Shown one piece after another: positions 7,771-15,897 of a stretch of 64,000 nucleotides of DNA (positions are counted from its first letter, which is position 1; each line of letters begins with the position of its first letter). Under the pieces are notes generated by a model. That model made no database searches. It saw nothing but the letters and a program-made list of their open reading frames with translations, and was not told where the DNA came from. Source of the stretch: an uncultured Selenomonadales bacterium (GTDB lineage Bacteria; Bacillota; Negativicutes; Acidaminococcales; Acidaminococcaceae). A program made the translations under genes and the position numbers. Location of the stretch: contig ONAV01000003.1 of NCBI GenBank assembly GCA_900315925.1, positions 19,399 to 83,398 of the forward strand. The letters run 5' to 3'.

Positions 7771-9756
7771 TTAAAAAACAGATTTCACCATGGCCGCAAC
7801 ATTGGCAGCCGTCATTCCGTAGTGTTCTGCCACCACGCCGCCTGGCGCCGAAGCCCCAAACCTATTGATACCCAGTACCCGGTCTTCCCTTCCGGTATAC
7901 CGCGTCCAACCCAAGGTTACCCCTGCTTCTACCGCAAACACAGGAACAAATTTTGGCAATACACTTTCTTTATAAGCTGCACTCTGCTCTTCAAACACTT
8001 CCATGGACGGCATGCTCACCACTGCTACATCGATTTCTTCTTCCGCCAGCAGTTTCTGCGCCTCTAGGGCAATCTTTACTTCCGAACCGGTTGCGATGAT
8101 CACCGCTTTAGCCAGGTCTTTAGCAGGACTCAGCACATACCCGCCCTTTATGGCGCCTGCCTGTACTGCTTCCGCATATCCATTCAGCACCGGTAAATTC
8201 TGCCGGCTCAGACACAGGGACACCGGTCCGGTCTTATGCTCAACAGCATACTTCCAGGCTGCCGCCGTTTCCAGCGCATCTGCCGGTCTGAATACTACGG
8301 AGTTGGGAATCATACGCAGGCTCATCACCTGCTCGATGGGCTGATGGGTAGGACCGTCTTCCCCTACCGCGATACTGTCATGGGTAAAGACGAACAGGGA
8401 CTGGATTTCCATAAGAGCCGCCATGCGGATAGCAGGACGCATAAAATCCGAGAACACAAGGAACGTTGCGCCAAAGGGGATTAACCCGCCGTGGACTGAT
8501 AAACCGTTGACGATGCAACCCATAGCATGTTCCCGCACGCCAAAGTGGACATTGCGGCCGGTGGGTTCCACTTTGCTGTAGTAACCGCAGGCTTTCATCA
8601 CCGTTTTGTTAGAGGGACCCAGATCCGCACTGCCGCCAGCCAGTTCCGGTACTAGTTCCGCCAGTTTTTGTAAAATATCACCAGAGGCAGCCCGCGTAGC
8701 CACACTGTCCTTCTCTTTAAAGAGTTTTTCCAACTCTGCCAAATTGACAGAACGGTTACCGGAAAGGGAAGCTAACAACTCTCCTGTCAGTTCCGGATAC
8801 TTGGTTCCGTAGGCTTTTAATAATTCGTTCCAGTCTGCTTCTGCCTGAGCACAGGCCGGAATCTTACCGGCAAAGTACTCTTTCACTTCGTCAGGCACCA
8901 CGAAGCTCTGTTCCGGATCCCAGCCGGCAGCTTCCTTGGTGGCTTTCAGCGCATCGGCCCCCAGAGGTTCCCCATGACAGGAAGGACTGTCCTGCTTCGG
9001 GCTGCCGAAGCCGATATGGGTCCGCACGATGATCAGGCTGGGATGTTCGGTATCTGCTTTGGCTTCCTTTACAGCGGCTTCCAACGCAGCCAGATCTTCG
9101 GAACTGTCTACCCGCAGCACCTGCCAGCCGTAGCCTTTGAAGCGGGTCTTTACATCTTCCGTAAAGGCAATGTCGGTGTTCCCTTCTATGGTAATCTTAT
9201 TGTCATCATACAGATAAATCAGCTTGCCCAGGCCCATCGTACCCGCCAGGGAAGCCGCTTCCGAAGCCACCCCTTCCATCAGGTCGCCGTCGGAAACCAG
9301 TCCGTAGGTGTAGTGATCGATAATCGCAAAGTCCGGCTTGTTGTATTTAGCTGCCAGCATACGTTCTGCCAGAGCCATGCCTGCCCCCATGGCAAACCCG
9401 TGGCCCAGCGGACCGGTGGATACGTCTACCCCGGGAGTAACGCCGTATTCCGGATGGCCCGGGGTCTTGCTCCCCCACTGCCGAAAGTTTTTAAGGTCAT
9501 CTATGGTAATTTCGTAACCGGCCAGATGCAGCATGGCGTACAGCAACGCCGAACCGTGGCCCGGGGACAGCACGAACCGGTCCCGGTTGAACCATTTGGG
9601 ATCTGCCGGATTGTAGCGCATAAACTTATCCCACAGGGTAAACATCAGGGGCGCGGTGCCCAGGGGGAACCCCGGATGCCCTGATTTCGCCTTTTCCACT
9701 TCGTCTGCCGCTAAAAAACGTAATGTCTGTACGCAGGTTTCCTGAATCATAGTCAT
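7771..9756 (-). CDS. tkt: Transketolase
   Basis: Transketolase moves two-carbon units between pentose, hexose and triose phosphates using thiamine diphosphate. The 661-residue length is normal. Visible landmarks are GHPGFPLGTAP (about residue 27), GPLGHGFAMGAGMA, the cofactor-binding region SDGDLMEGVASEA with DDNKITIEG, and in the pyrimidine-binding domain FGVREHAMG and DSIAVGEDGPTHQP. The ATG at 9756 follows GGGAGGACATC. The gene has its own extended -10 promoter upstream and lies after the terminator of the EF-G-like gene, so it is probably transcribed separately. No partner for nucleotide or sugar uptake is adjacent. Confidence 0.97.
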   Translation of the reverse strand: MTMIQETCVQTLRFLAADEVEKAKSGHPGFPLGTAPLMFTLWDKFMRYNPADPKWFNRDRFVLSPGHGSALLYAMLHLAGYEITIDDLKNFRQWGSKTPGHPEYGVTPGVDVSTGPLGHGFAMGAGMALAERMLAAKYNKPDFAIIDHYTYGLVSDGDLMEGVASEAASLAGTMGLGKLIYLYDDNKITIEGNTDIAFTEDVKTRFKGYGWQVLRVDSSEDLAALEAAVKEAKADTEHPSLIIVRTHIGFGSPKQDSPSCHGEPLGADALKATKEAAGWDPEQSFVVPDEVKEYFAGKIPACAQAEADWNELLKAYGTKYPELTGELLASLSGNRSVNLAELEKLFKEKDSVATRAASGDILQKLAELVPELAGGSADLGPSNKTVMKACGYYSKVEPTGRNVHFGVREHAMGCIVNGLSVHGGLIPFGATFLVFSDFMRPAIRMAALMEIQSLFVFTHDSIAVGEDGPTHQPIEQVMSLRMIPNSVVFRPADALETAAAWKYAVEHKTGPVSLCLSRQNLPVLNGYAEAVQAGAIKGGYVLSPAKDLAKAVIIATGSEVKIALEAQKLLAEEEIDVAVVSMPSMEVFEEQSAAYKESVLPKFVPVFAVEAGVTLGWTRYTGREDRVLGINRFGASAPGGVVAEHYGMTAANVAAMVKSVF

Positions 9757-9828
9757 GATGTCCTCCCGGAATTAAAAATTGAGTAAATCTGTCGTTACGA
9801 CTGTAAATAACATAATCTCTGACAATAT

Positions 9829-9837
9829 ATTATACCA
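9829..9837 (-). promoter_or_regulatory. Extended -10 promoter of tkt
   Basis: Read on the minus strand the site is TGGTATAAT, about 70 bases upstream of the tkt start. No convincing -35 is visible, as expected of extended -10 promoters. Confidence 0.55.
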
Positions 9838-9872
9838 TTTGTGAGAGGATAATGCTATAAGAATTGCAATAT

Positions 9873-9907
9873 AAAAAACTGCCATGCAAAACAACACGGC
9901 AGTTTTT
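9873..9907. terminator. Intrinsic terminator of the EF-G-like gene
   Basis: AAAAACTGCC and GGCAGTTTTT flank a 14-base loop. On the minus strand the stem is followed by a T-run. It lies just beyond the stop codon of the EF-G paralogue. Confidence 0.85.
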
Positions 9908-9939
9908 CATTTAAGGATTATTCACTTATCAAACGATTC

Positions 9940-12006
9940 TTATTCTGCTTCTTTCTTGCGTTCTTCAATGATCTTTTCCGCCATCTTGGCCGGCACATCT
10001 TCGTAATGGTCAAACTTCATTTCAAAGGTACCCATGCCCTGGGTCAGCGCCCGCAGATCTACGGAGTATTCCATGATTTCCGCATAAGGAACCTGGGCTT
10101 CTACCCGACTGATGCCTTCTTCTACGCTCTGCATGCCCAGGATACGGCCGCGCTTGGAGTTCAAATCACCGATAACGTCGCCCATCATGCTCTCTGCACA
10201 GAGAACATACAGATTGTAGTAGGGTTCCATCAGAACCGGTTTGGCTTCTTCCATAGCTTTCTTGAACGCGATACTGGAAGCGGTCTTAAATGCCATTTCC
10301 GAAGAGTCAACGGGATGGTAGGAACCGTCAACCAGAGTAATGCGTACGTCCACAACCGGGTAACCGGCCAGGATACCGTGCTGCATGCAGTCCTGCATAC
10401 CTTTTTCCACAGCGGGGATGTACTGACGGGGTACCGCGCCGCCGAAAATCTTATCTACGAACTCAAAACCGCTTCCCGGCGGCAGGGGTTCCATATCGAT
10501 CACAACGTCGCCGTACTGGCCATGGCCGCCAGACTGTTTTTTATGTTTGCCCTGTACATGGGCTTTGCCGCGGATGGTCTCACGGTATTCAACCTGAGGC
10601 GCACGCAGGTCGGCTTCCACGCCGAATTTCCGTTTCATGCGCTCCATGATGATTTCGATGTGCTGGTCGCCCATACCGCTTACCAGCATTTCCTTGGTTA
10701 CCGGGTTGCGGCTCATAATGATGGTGGGGTCTTCGTCCATGAGGCGGCTCAGGGCATTGGAAATCTTGTCTTCTTCCCCTTTCTTCTTGGCGAAAATAGC
10801 CCGGGTATACATGGGCAGCGGGAAAGCGATAGGAGCGAACAGAACCGGGTTGGCCTTGTCGCTGAGGGTATCGCCGGTTACCGTGAACTGTAATTTCGAG
10901 GTTACGCCAATATCACCGGCGGTGATTTCTTTCATCGCAATCTGGTTCTTGCCGCGCATGGTGAATACGTTGGCAATACGTTCGTCTTTTTCACGGCTGG
11001 AGTTGTAAACCATGCTGTCGGCTTTGATGGAGCCGGAGAACACACGGATAAAGCTCAGACGGCCTACGAACGGATCGGAAGTGGTCTTGAACACCAGGGC
11101 CGCCATGGGGGCGCCTGCGTCACGGGTTACTTCTTCGCCGGTCGCAACGTCTTTTACCTTATAATCGTTCAGGATAGCAGGGTACGTATAGTCGATGATA
11201 GCATTCATAGTGCGGCCCAAGCCGATGTTCTTGAGAGCACTGCAGCAGATCATGGGGAAAATGTGAGCCTGACGGATACCCTGGATCAGGCATTTTTTGA
11301 TTTCTTCGTCGGAAATGGTCTCCCCTTCCAGATAACGCATCATGCACTCGTCATCGGCTTCTACGGCGGCTTCTACCATCTTTTCATGCATGTCTTCCGC
11401 ATAAGCTTTCAGGTCATCCGGAATCTCGATCTCATCGGAACCGTTGCCGTTCTTGCGATAGGCTTTCATCTTAACGCAGTCAATAACGCCTTCGAATTTA
11501 TCTTCTTTGCCCAAAGGCAATTCCAGAGGCAGTACTTTCTTGCCGAATTTATGGCGCAGGTTTTCCAGGATGCTGTCGAAGTCCGCATTTTCACGGTCCA
11601 TCTTGTTCACCAGCAGAATGCGGGGCAGACCGGCTTCTTCCGCCAGCTTCCAGCACTGCTCGGTACCTACCTGTACGCCAGCGGTGGCATTGATTACGAT
11701 CAGAGCGCTGTCTACAGCCCGGAAAGCGCCTTTTACTTCCGCAACGAAATCGGCGAAGCCCGGGGTATCGATAAAGTTGATCTTGCTGTCGCGCCATTCA
11801 ACCGGAGCCAGCGTAGCGTTTACGGATACGCCGCGTTTAATTTCTTCCGGTTCATAGTCCGTGGTGGTAGCCCCATCTTCTACTTTGCACATACGATCAA
11901 TCGCACCAGCGCGGTACAGCAAAGCTTCCGTTACAGATGTGGTTCCGGCCCCACCGTGACCTACAATGGCCACATTTCTAATTTTGTCGCCTGTATAAGC
12001 TTTCAT
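9940..12006 (-). CDS. Elongation factor G-like paralogue with altered P-loop
   Basis: The 688-residue protein has all five EF-G domains: the G domain to about residue 280, then domains II to V, including a domain IV segment VIDMEPLPPGSGFEF. It is the divergent EF-G-2/FusA2 type; the usual str-operon neighbours (rpsL, rpsG, tuf) are absent. The G motifs are degenerate. The P-loop reads GHGGAGTTS (residues 16-24), with threonine (codon ACC, 11941-11943) where GxxxxGK[ST] demands lysine. Switch I is RGVSV, G3 is DTPGFADF, and G4 NKMD is intact. EF-G-2 proteins are poorly characterised. This one may bind GTP weakly or serve a ribosome-linked role without normal hydrolysis (inference). Confidence 0.88.
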   Translation of the reverse strand: MKAYTGDKIRNVAIVGHGGAGTTSVTEALLYRAGAIDRMCKVEDGATTTDYEPEEIKRGVSVNATLAPVEWRDSKINFIDTPGFADFVAEVKGAFRAVDSALIVINATAGVQVGTEQCWKLAEEAGLPRILLVNKMDRENADFDSILENLRHKFGKKVLPLELPLGKEDKFEGVIDCVKMKAYRKNGNGSDEIEIPDDLKAYAEDMHEKMVEAAVEADDECMMRYLEGETISDEEIKKCLIQGIRQAHIFPMICCSALKNIGLGRTMNAIIDYTYPAILNDYKVKDVATGEEVTRDAGAPMAALVFKTTSDPFVGRLSFIRVFSGSIKADSMVYNSSREKDERIANVFTMRGKNQIAMKEITAGDIGVTSKLQFTVTGDTLSDKANPVLFAPIAFPLPMYTRAIFAKKKGEEDKISNALSRLMDEDPTIIMSRNPVTKEMLVSGMGDQHIEIIMERMKRKFGVEADLRAPQVEYRETIRGKAHVQGKHKKQSGGHGQYGDVVIDMEPLPPGSGFEFVDKIFGGAVPRQYIPAVEKGMQDCMQHGILAGYPVVDVRITLVDGSYHPVDSSEMAFKTASSIAFKKAMEEAKPVLMEPYYNLYVLCAESMMGDVIGDLNSKRGRILGMQSVEEGISRVEAQVPYAEIMEYSVDLRALTQGMGTFEMKFDHYEDVPAKMAEKIIEERKKEAE

Positions 12007-12044
12007 GAGTGAATTCCCCCTTTGAATTATTTATACATGAATAT

Positions 12045-12073
12045 ATTATACTATAAAGTGAAAGAAAGGTAAA
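12045..12073 (-). promoter_or_regulatory. Sigma-70-type promoter of the EF-G-like gene
   Basis: On the minus strand, TTTACC and TATAAT are separated by 17 bases. The -10 lies about 40 bases upstream of the start codon, which is preceded by AAAGGGGGAATTCACTC. Confidence 0.7.
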
Positions 12074-12107
12074 CTGTTTATGTGAAGAATCAGAGGCATT
12101 CCTGTTT

Positions 12108-12905
12108 TTACTCTGCATTCTTCCACATCTCTACAAAGTGATGCACAGGACCGTGCCCGTGCCCTAACGCAATGCCATGCCTGATACCAGTGGTCACGTA
12201 AGCTTTGGCTGCCGTAACGGCTTCCGTCAGGTCCATGCCCCTGGCCAGGTTGGATGCTAATGCGCTGGACAGGGTGCAACCGGTTCCGTGGGTATGTTCA
12301 GTCTGAATCCGTTCGCCCGGCAACCAGGTTCCATTTTTGCCGTCGTAAAGATAATCGTCGGCCCGTTCTCCTTCCAGGTGTCCGCCTTTTACCAGTACGG
12401 CCTTGGCTCCTAAACCGATAATGCAGGCCGCTGCCTTTTCCATGTCCTCTTCGGTGCAAATGGAAAAACCACAGATGGATTCTGCTTCCGGCAGGTTGGG
12501 AGTCAGCAGCGTGGCACAAGGCAGCAATTCCTTAATTAAAGCGTCGCAGGCTTCCTGCTGCAGCAACGGATACCCGCTTTTCGATATCATAACGGGGTCT
12601 ACTACCACTATCGGCGGTTTCCACTTTTTCAGGGCCTCTGCTATGGCATGAATACTTTCCTGTCGTGAAACCATACCAATTTTTACAGCATCTACCCGTA
12701 TGTCACTGAACACGGCATCGATTTGCGCTGTGATGATTTCGGGAGTGATATCCTGTACCGCTGTAACGCCACAGGTATTTTGCGCCGTCACCGCTGTAAT
12801 CACGCTCATGCCAAACACGCCATGGGCCGCAAAGGCTTTGAGATCAGCCTGAATGCCGGCGCCGCCGCTGCTGTCGCTGCCGGCAATCGTAAGTAAGTGT
12901 TTCAT
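12108..12905 (-). CDS. thiD: Hydroxymethylpyrimidine (phosphate) kinase
   Basis: ThiD phosphorylates HMP and HMP-phosphate to HMP-diphosphate, the pyrimidine half of thiamine. The 265-residue ribokinase-fold protein begins with TIAGSDSSGGAGIQADLKA, the family signature. It contains KIGM near residue 77 and ends with the anion-hole motif HGTGCTLSSALASNLARG. The start at 12905 is supported by GGAGGTACT immediately upstream. It stands alone in its unit between the Nudix gene and the EF-G promoter. A pyridoxine kinase role cannot be excluded from sequence alone, but the motif fits ThiD best. Confidence 0.94.
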   Translation of the reverse strand: MKHLLTIAGSDSSGGAGIQADLKAFAAHGVFGMSVITAVTAQNTCGVTAVQDITPEIITAQIDAVFSDIRVDAVKIGMVSRQESIHAIAEALKKWKPPIVVVDPVMISKSGYPLLQQEACDALIKELLPCATLLTPNLPEAESICGFSICTEEDMEKAAACIIGLGAKAVLVKGGHLEGERADDYLYDGKNGTWLPGERIQTEHTHGTGCTLSSALASNLARGMDLTEAVTAAKAYVTTGIRHGIALGHGHGPVHHFVEMWKNAE

Positions 12906-13005
12906 AGTACCTCCATGGTAATTAATTCGCAAAACTCCTGGCCCCAGCGGGGGATTCTGAATAAGCGGAGCGCTATGAAGAATTCACCGCTGAGGCCTCA
13001 GTCTG

Positions 13006-13563
13006 TTAAATTTTTCCTTTCATGGATAAAATTCCTAAAGCAGCCAGCGATTTACCATCATATAAGGTACCGTCTTCAATCATTGACAGTAATTTTTCTT
13101 TCGGTATCGCTTCCACCGTTATAAACTCATCCGGGTCCGTGTGCTGCTCATGACGGTGAAGGCCCGTAGCCGCATACAGATAAATCACTTCATTAGTAAA
13201 GCCCGGAGTTGTGGCAATAACCCCCAGATACTCCCAATGGTCCGCCTCATACCCGGTTTCTTCCGACAGTTCCCGCACGGCACAGACGTCTTTGTCCTCT
13301 CCCGGATCAATTTTCCCGGCAGGAATCTCGTACATAACCGTACCCATGGGATACCGGAACTGTTTCACGAAGATGATACTGCCGTCAGGCAGGATGGGTA
13401 CCACGGCAATGGCGCCCTGATGGTCTGCCATTTCCCGTGTGGTAGTACGACCGTTGGGCAGGCGCACCGTGTCTACATGTACATGCAGCAGTCGGCCGTC
13501 AAAAGCGGGCTTGCTGCTGACAAAAGTTTCGTCTAATGCCGGATCACTCATCTTTTTTAACAT
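13006..13563 (-). CDS. Nudix hydrolase, ADP-ribose pyrophosphatase type
   Basis: The 185-residue protein carries a complete Nudix box, GX5EX7REUXEEXGU, as GKIDPGE, then DKDVCAV, then RELSEETGY (about residues 88-110). It has the upstream ADP-ribose pyrophosphatase features QGAIAVVPIL and FVKQFRYPMG. It probably splits ADP-ribose or a related sugar nucleotide to AMP and ribose 5-phosphate. The ATG at 13563 is chosen because AGAGGA lies six bases upstream; alternative starts at 13569 and a TTG at 13581 are badly spaced. The coding region begins 15 bases after the recN stop codon, making it the last gene of the asp23-recN run. Confidence 0.9.
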   Translation of the reverse strand: MLKKMSDPALDETFVSSKPAFDGRLLHVHVDTVRLPNGRTTTREMADHQGAIAVVPILPDGSIIFVKQFRYPMGTVMYEIPAGKIDPGEDKDVCAVRELSEETGYEADHWEYLGVIATTPGFTNEVIYLYAATGLHRHEQHTDPDEFITVEAIPKEKLLSMIEDGTLYDGKSLAALGILSMKGKI

Positions 13564-13577
13564 TTTCATTCCTCTTT

Positions 13578-15269
13578 TCAAAACAGCAGTTGCTTATTGT
13601 TTTTAAATTTATCAGCGGCCTTAAGCAGCGCGGCCGCGCTTTCTGCCGCAGCTTTGGTATTGTGCTCCCCGGCGGCCATGCGAACCAGTTCCTCAACTCT
13701 CCCTGTTTCATCCAACGTGGTCAGACTGGTTCTGGTCCGGTTTTCTTTCGTTTCTTTCCGAATCCGGATATGCCGATCTCCGAAAGCCGCAATCTGGGCC
13801 AGATGCGTTATGCATATCACCTGCCCCCGGCGGGCGATAAGCGCTAGTTTCTCAGCCATTTTCTGGGCTGTGACGCCCCCTACTCCGGTATCGATTTCAT
13901 CGAACACCATCGTATTGACTCCACTGATACCAATCAGTACGGTTTTCAGGGCCAAAGCCAGGCGGCTCAGTTCACCGCCGGATGCCACCCGCCCCAGGGG
14001 CTGCAAAGGTTCTCCTGCATTGGCGGAAAACAGGAGTTCCATTTGGTCTTTGCCTTCTATGGAAAAATCCGGTTTTTCCGTAAAAGCAATCTGCAATTTA
14101 CCGTCCGGCATAGCAAGGTCATGAATGTGAGTCTCCACATCCCTGCAGAGCTTTTCCGCATTCTGTTTTCGCAAAGCCGTCAGGGCTTTAGCTTTGGAAG
14201 TCAGTTCTGTCGTTATTGATGCCAGTTCCTTCTGTGCATTGGCAATGCGGTTGTCCAGATCCTGCAGTTGTTCCTGTTGCTCTTTAGCCTGAGCCAGATA
14301 AGCCAGCACCGCTTCTTCACTGCTGCCGTATTTGCGCTGCAGCCGGTACAAAAGATCCAGCCGCTCCTGCACTTCTGTCATCCGGTTTGGATCAAAATTC
14401 TGGTTTTCCACATAGTTCTGAAGCTGACCGCAGGCGTCGTCTGCAGCAATCCACGCTCCGTCTATTCCTTCATACACAGCCTGCAGACGGCTGTCATAAC
14501 GGATTGCAGCGGCAATTTGTTCTCTGATTTCCGCCAGCTGGCTTAAAGCGCCGTTTTCCTGCTCCAGCATTTCGTAAGCCTGATGCAGGGCGTTTAGGAT
14601 CTTGCCGCTGTTTTGCAGCAATTTAGCCTCTTCCTTCAGGGCTTCTTCTTCTCCCACTTTAATATTGGCGTCCCCGATTTCCTGTATCTCCCAGGCCAGT
14701 CGATCCAACAGGCGTTCCCTCTGGCTTCCCTGCTCTTCCAGTTTCTGCAGGTTCTCCCGGGCCGCTTCATATTCTTTGTACTTTTCCTGATATGCTCCCA
14801 ACACCTGTTCTGCCTGCTTTCCTCCAAAGGCATCTGTAAAGAACCTTGGCGCTTTGGACTGCAGCAGCAGTTGATTTTCGTGCTGCCCGTGAATATCCAC
14901 CAGCAATTCGGCGAATCGTTTCAACACTGCCAAAGGCACCGGGATGCCGTTGACACTGCTCTGGCTTTTCCCGGCAGCTGTCACTCTGCGTTTTAAAAAC
15001 AAAAAATCATCTGCTTCAATGCCCTGTTCCTGTAGCAGTGCACTGATTCTTTCATCTTGTACATCGAAGACGGCCTGTACCCAGAAAGCATCGGTGCCGG
15101 TACGGACCATACCGGCTGCAGCCCGGCCTCCCAGGGCGATGCCAAACGCATCGACAAGGATGGATTTACCCGCGCCGGTCTCTCCGGTAAATACCGTAAA
15201 GCCACGGTCAAAATTCACCTTAGCGTCTTCAATTAATGCAAAATTATGCACGTGCAATGATTGCAACAT
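13578..15269 (-). CDS. recN: DNA repair protein RecN
   Basis: RecN is an SMC-like ATPase that acts at double-strand breaks. The 563-residue protein has Walker A GETGAGKSI at about residues 29-37. Two long coiled-coil segments (about 150-360) flank the hinge-like middle. The ABC signature ASGGELSRLALALK (about 430) and Walker B region MVFDEIDTGVGG (about 463) are present. Order and spacing match family members of 550-570 residues. It follows argR, as in Bacillus and many Clostridia. Confidence 0.96.
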   Translation of the reverse strand: MLQSLHVHNFALIEDAKVNFDRGFTVFTGETGAGKSILVDAFGIALGGRAAAGMVRTGTDAFWVQAVFDVQDERISALLQEQGIEADDFLFLKRRVTAAGKSQSSVNGIPVPLAVLKRFAELLVDIHGQHENQLLLQSKAPRFFTDAFGGKQAEQVLGAYQEKYKEYEAARENLQKLEEQGSQRERLLDRLAWEIQEIGDANIKVGEEEALKEEAKLLQNSGKILNALHQAYEMLEQENGALSQLAEIREQIAAAIRYDSRLQAVYEGIDGAWIAADDACGQLQNYVENQNFDPNRMTEVQERLDLLYRLQRKYGSSEEAVLAYLAQAKEQQEQLQDLDNRIANAQKELASITTELTSKAKALTALRKQNAEKLCRDVETHIHDLAMPDGKLQIAFTEKPDFSIEGKDQMELLFSANAGEPLQPLGRVASGGELSRLALALKTVLIGISGVNTMVFDEIDTGVGGVTAQKMAEKLALIARRGQVICITHLAQIAAFGDRHIRIRKETKENRTRTSLTTLDETGRVEELVRMAAGEHNTKAAAESAAALLKAADKFKNNKQLLF

Positions 15270-15303
15270 ATTAATATATCATCTTCCTTTTAATTCTTTA
15301 AAC

Positions 15304-15335
15304 TTAAGGAAACACTGATTAATTCGTCTCCTTAA
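15304..15335. repeat. 32-bp palindromic repeat overlapping the argR stop codon
   Basis: TTAAGGAAACACTGATTA and the following bases to 15335 form a palindrome with arms TTAAGGAnAC/GTnTCCTTAA and a 12-base AT-rich centre. The last four codons of argR (KETN) and its stop codon lie inside it. No T-run follows on the minus strand, so it is not a standard terminator. Confidence 0.75.
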
Positions 15336-15771
15336 AATAGTTGGCAAAATCCGCCGCTACGCTGTCGTTTTCCACAGCCACGAAGATGGTATCGTCCCCA
15401 GCCACGGTACCCATGACTCCGACCCATTTCATACTGTCAATCGCAAACGCTACACCCTGGGCAGTTCCCGGCAAAGTGTGAAGCACCACCAGATTGCCTC
15501 CCGCCCATACAGAAATCACGGAGTTTCGCACCAGTCGCTCCAGTTGTTCGGAGGACATCATATGGCTGCGTTCCTTAGGAAAGGCATAGCGATATCCGCC
15601 TCTCATGTCGGAGACCTTGATCAGCATCAGTTCTTTTATGTCCCTGGACACCGTGGCCTGGGTTACCGGATAACCGCTTTCCTGCAGGGCTTTAGCCAGG
15701 TCATCCTGTGTCTCGATATGTCTTGTTTCTACCAAATTTCGAATCAGTTGGTGACGTTCCTGCTTTTTCAT
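15319..15771 (-). CDS. argR: Arginine repressor
   Basis: ArgR is the arginine-responsive regulator of arginine synthesis and catabolism. The 150-residue protein has an N-terminal winged helix with ATVSRDIKELMLIKV (residues 40-54). The C-terminal hexamerisation and arginine-binding domain includes GTVAGDDTIFVAV. The start at 15771 has AAGGAGA upstream; an in-frame extension would run into an interspersed repeat and is rejected. The C-terminal KETN is supplied by the palindromic repeat overlapping the gene end. No arginine biosynthesis gene is adjacent; its position beside recN is the usual Firmicute one. Confidence 0.96.
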   Translation of the reverse strand: MKKQERHQLIRNLVETRHIETQDDLAKALQESGYPVTQATVSRDIKELMLIKVSDMRGGYRYAFPKERSHMMSSEQLERLVRNSVISVWAGGNLVVLHTLPGTAQGVAFAIDSMKWVGVMGTVAGDDTIFVAVENDSVAADFANYFKETN

Positions 15772-15814
15772 GACATCTCTCCTTGTAAAAGTAAAAGAAT
15801 GATTGCCGTGTGAT

Positions 15815-15880
15815 TGTGCCAAAAACAAGGAATGAATCCGTATACGCTTAGGCACTACGCCAAGACATCAACGCAGCCAT
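15815..15880. repeat. Interspersed repeat between nadK and argR
   Basis: CAAGGAATGAATCCGTATAC, followed by CACTACGCCAAGACATCAACG, resembles sequence at 20735-20795 (CAAGGAAATGACTCG, then GACTACGTCAAGAGGCATTG). Both lie just upstream of genes and create false in-frame N-terminal extensions beginning MPK or MPL. Confidence 0.55.
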
Positions 15881-15897
15881 AAATAAAAACGGCAAGC

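Noticed and set aside
15772..15855. Longer start for argR
   Set aside because: Extension is repeat-derived; AAGGAGA supports the later ATG.
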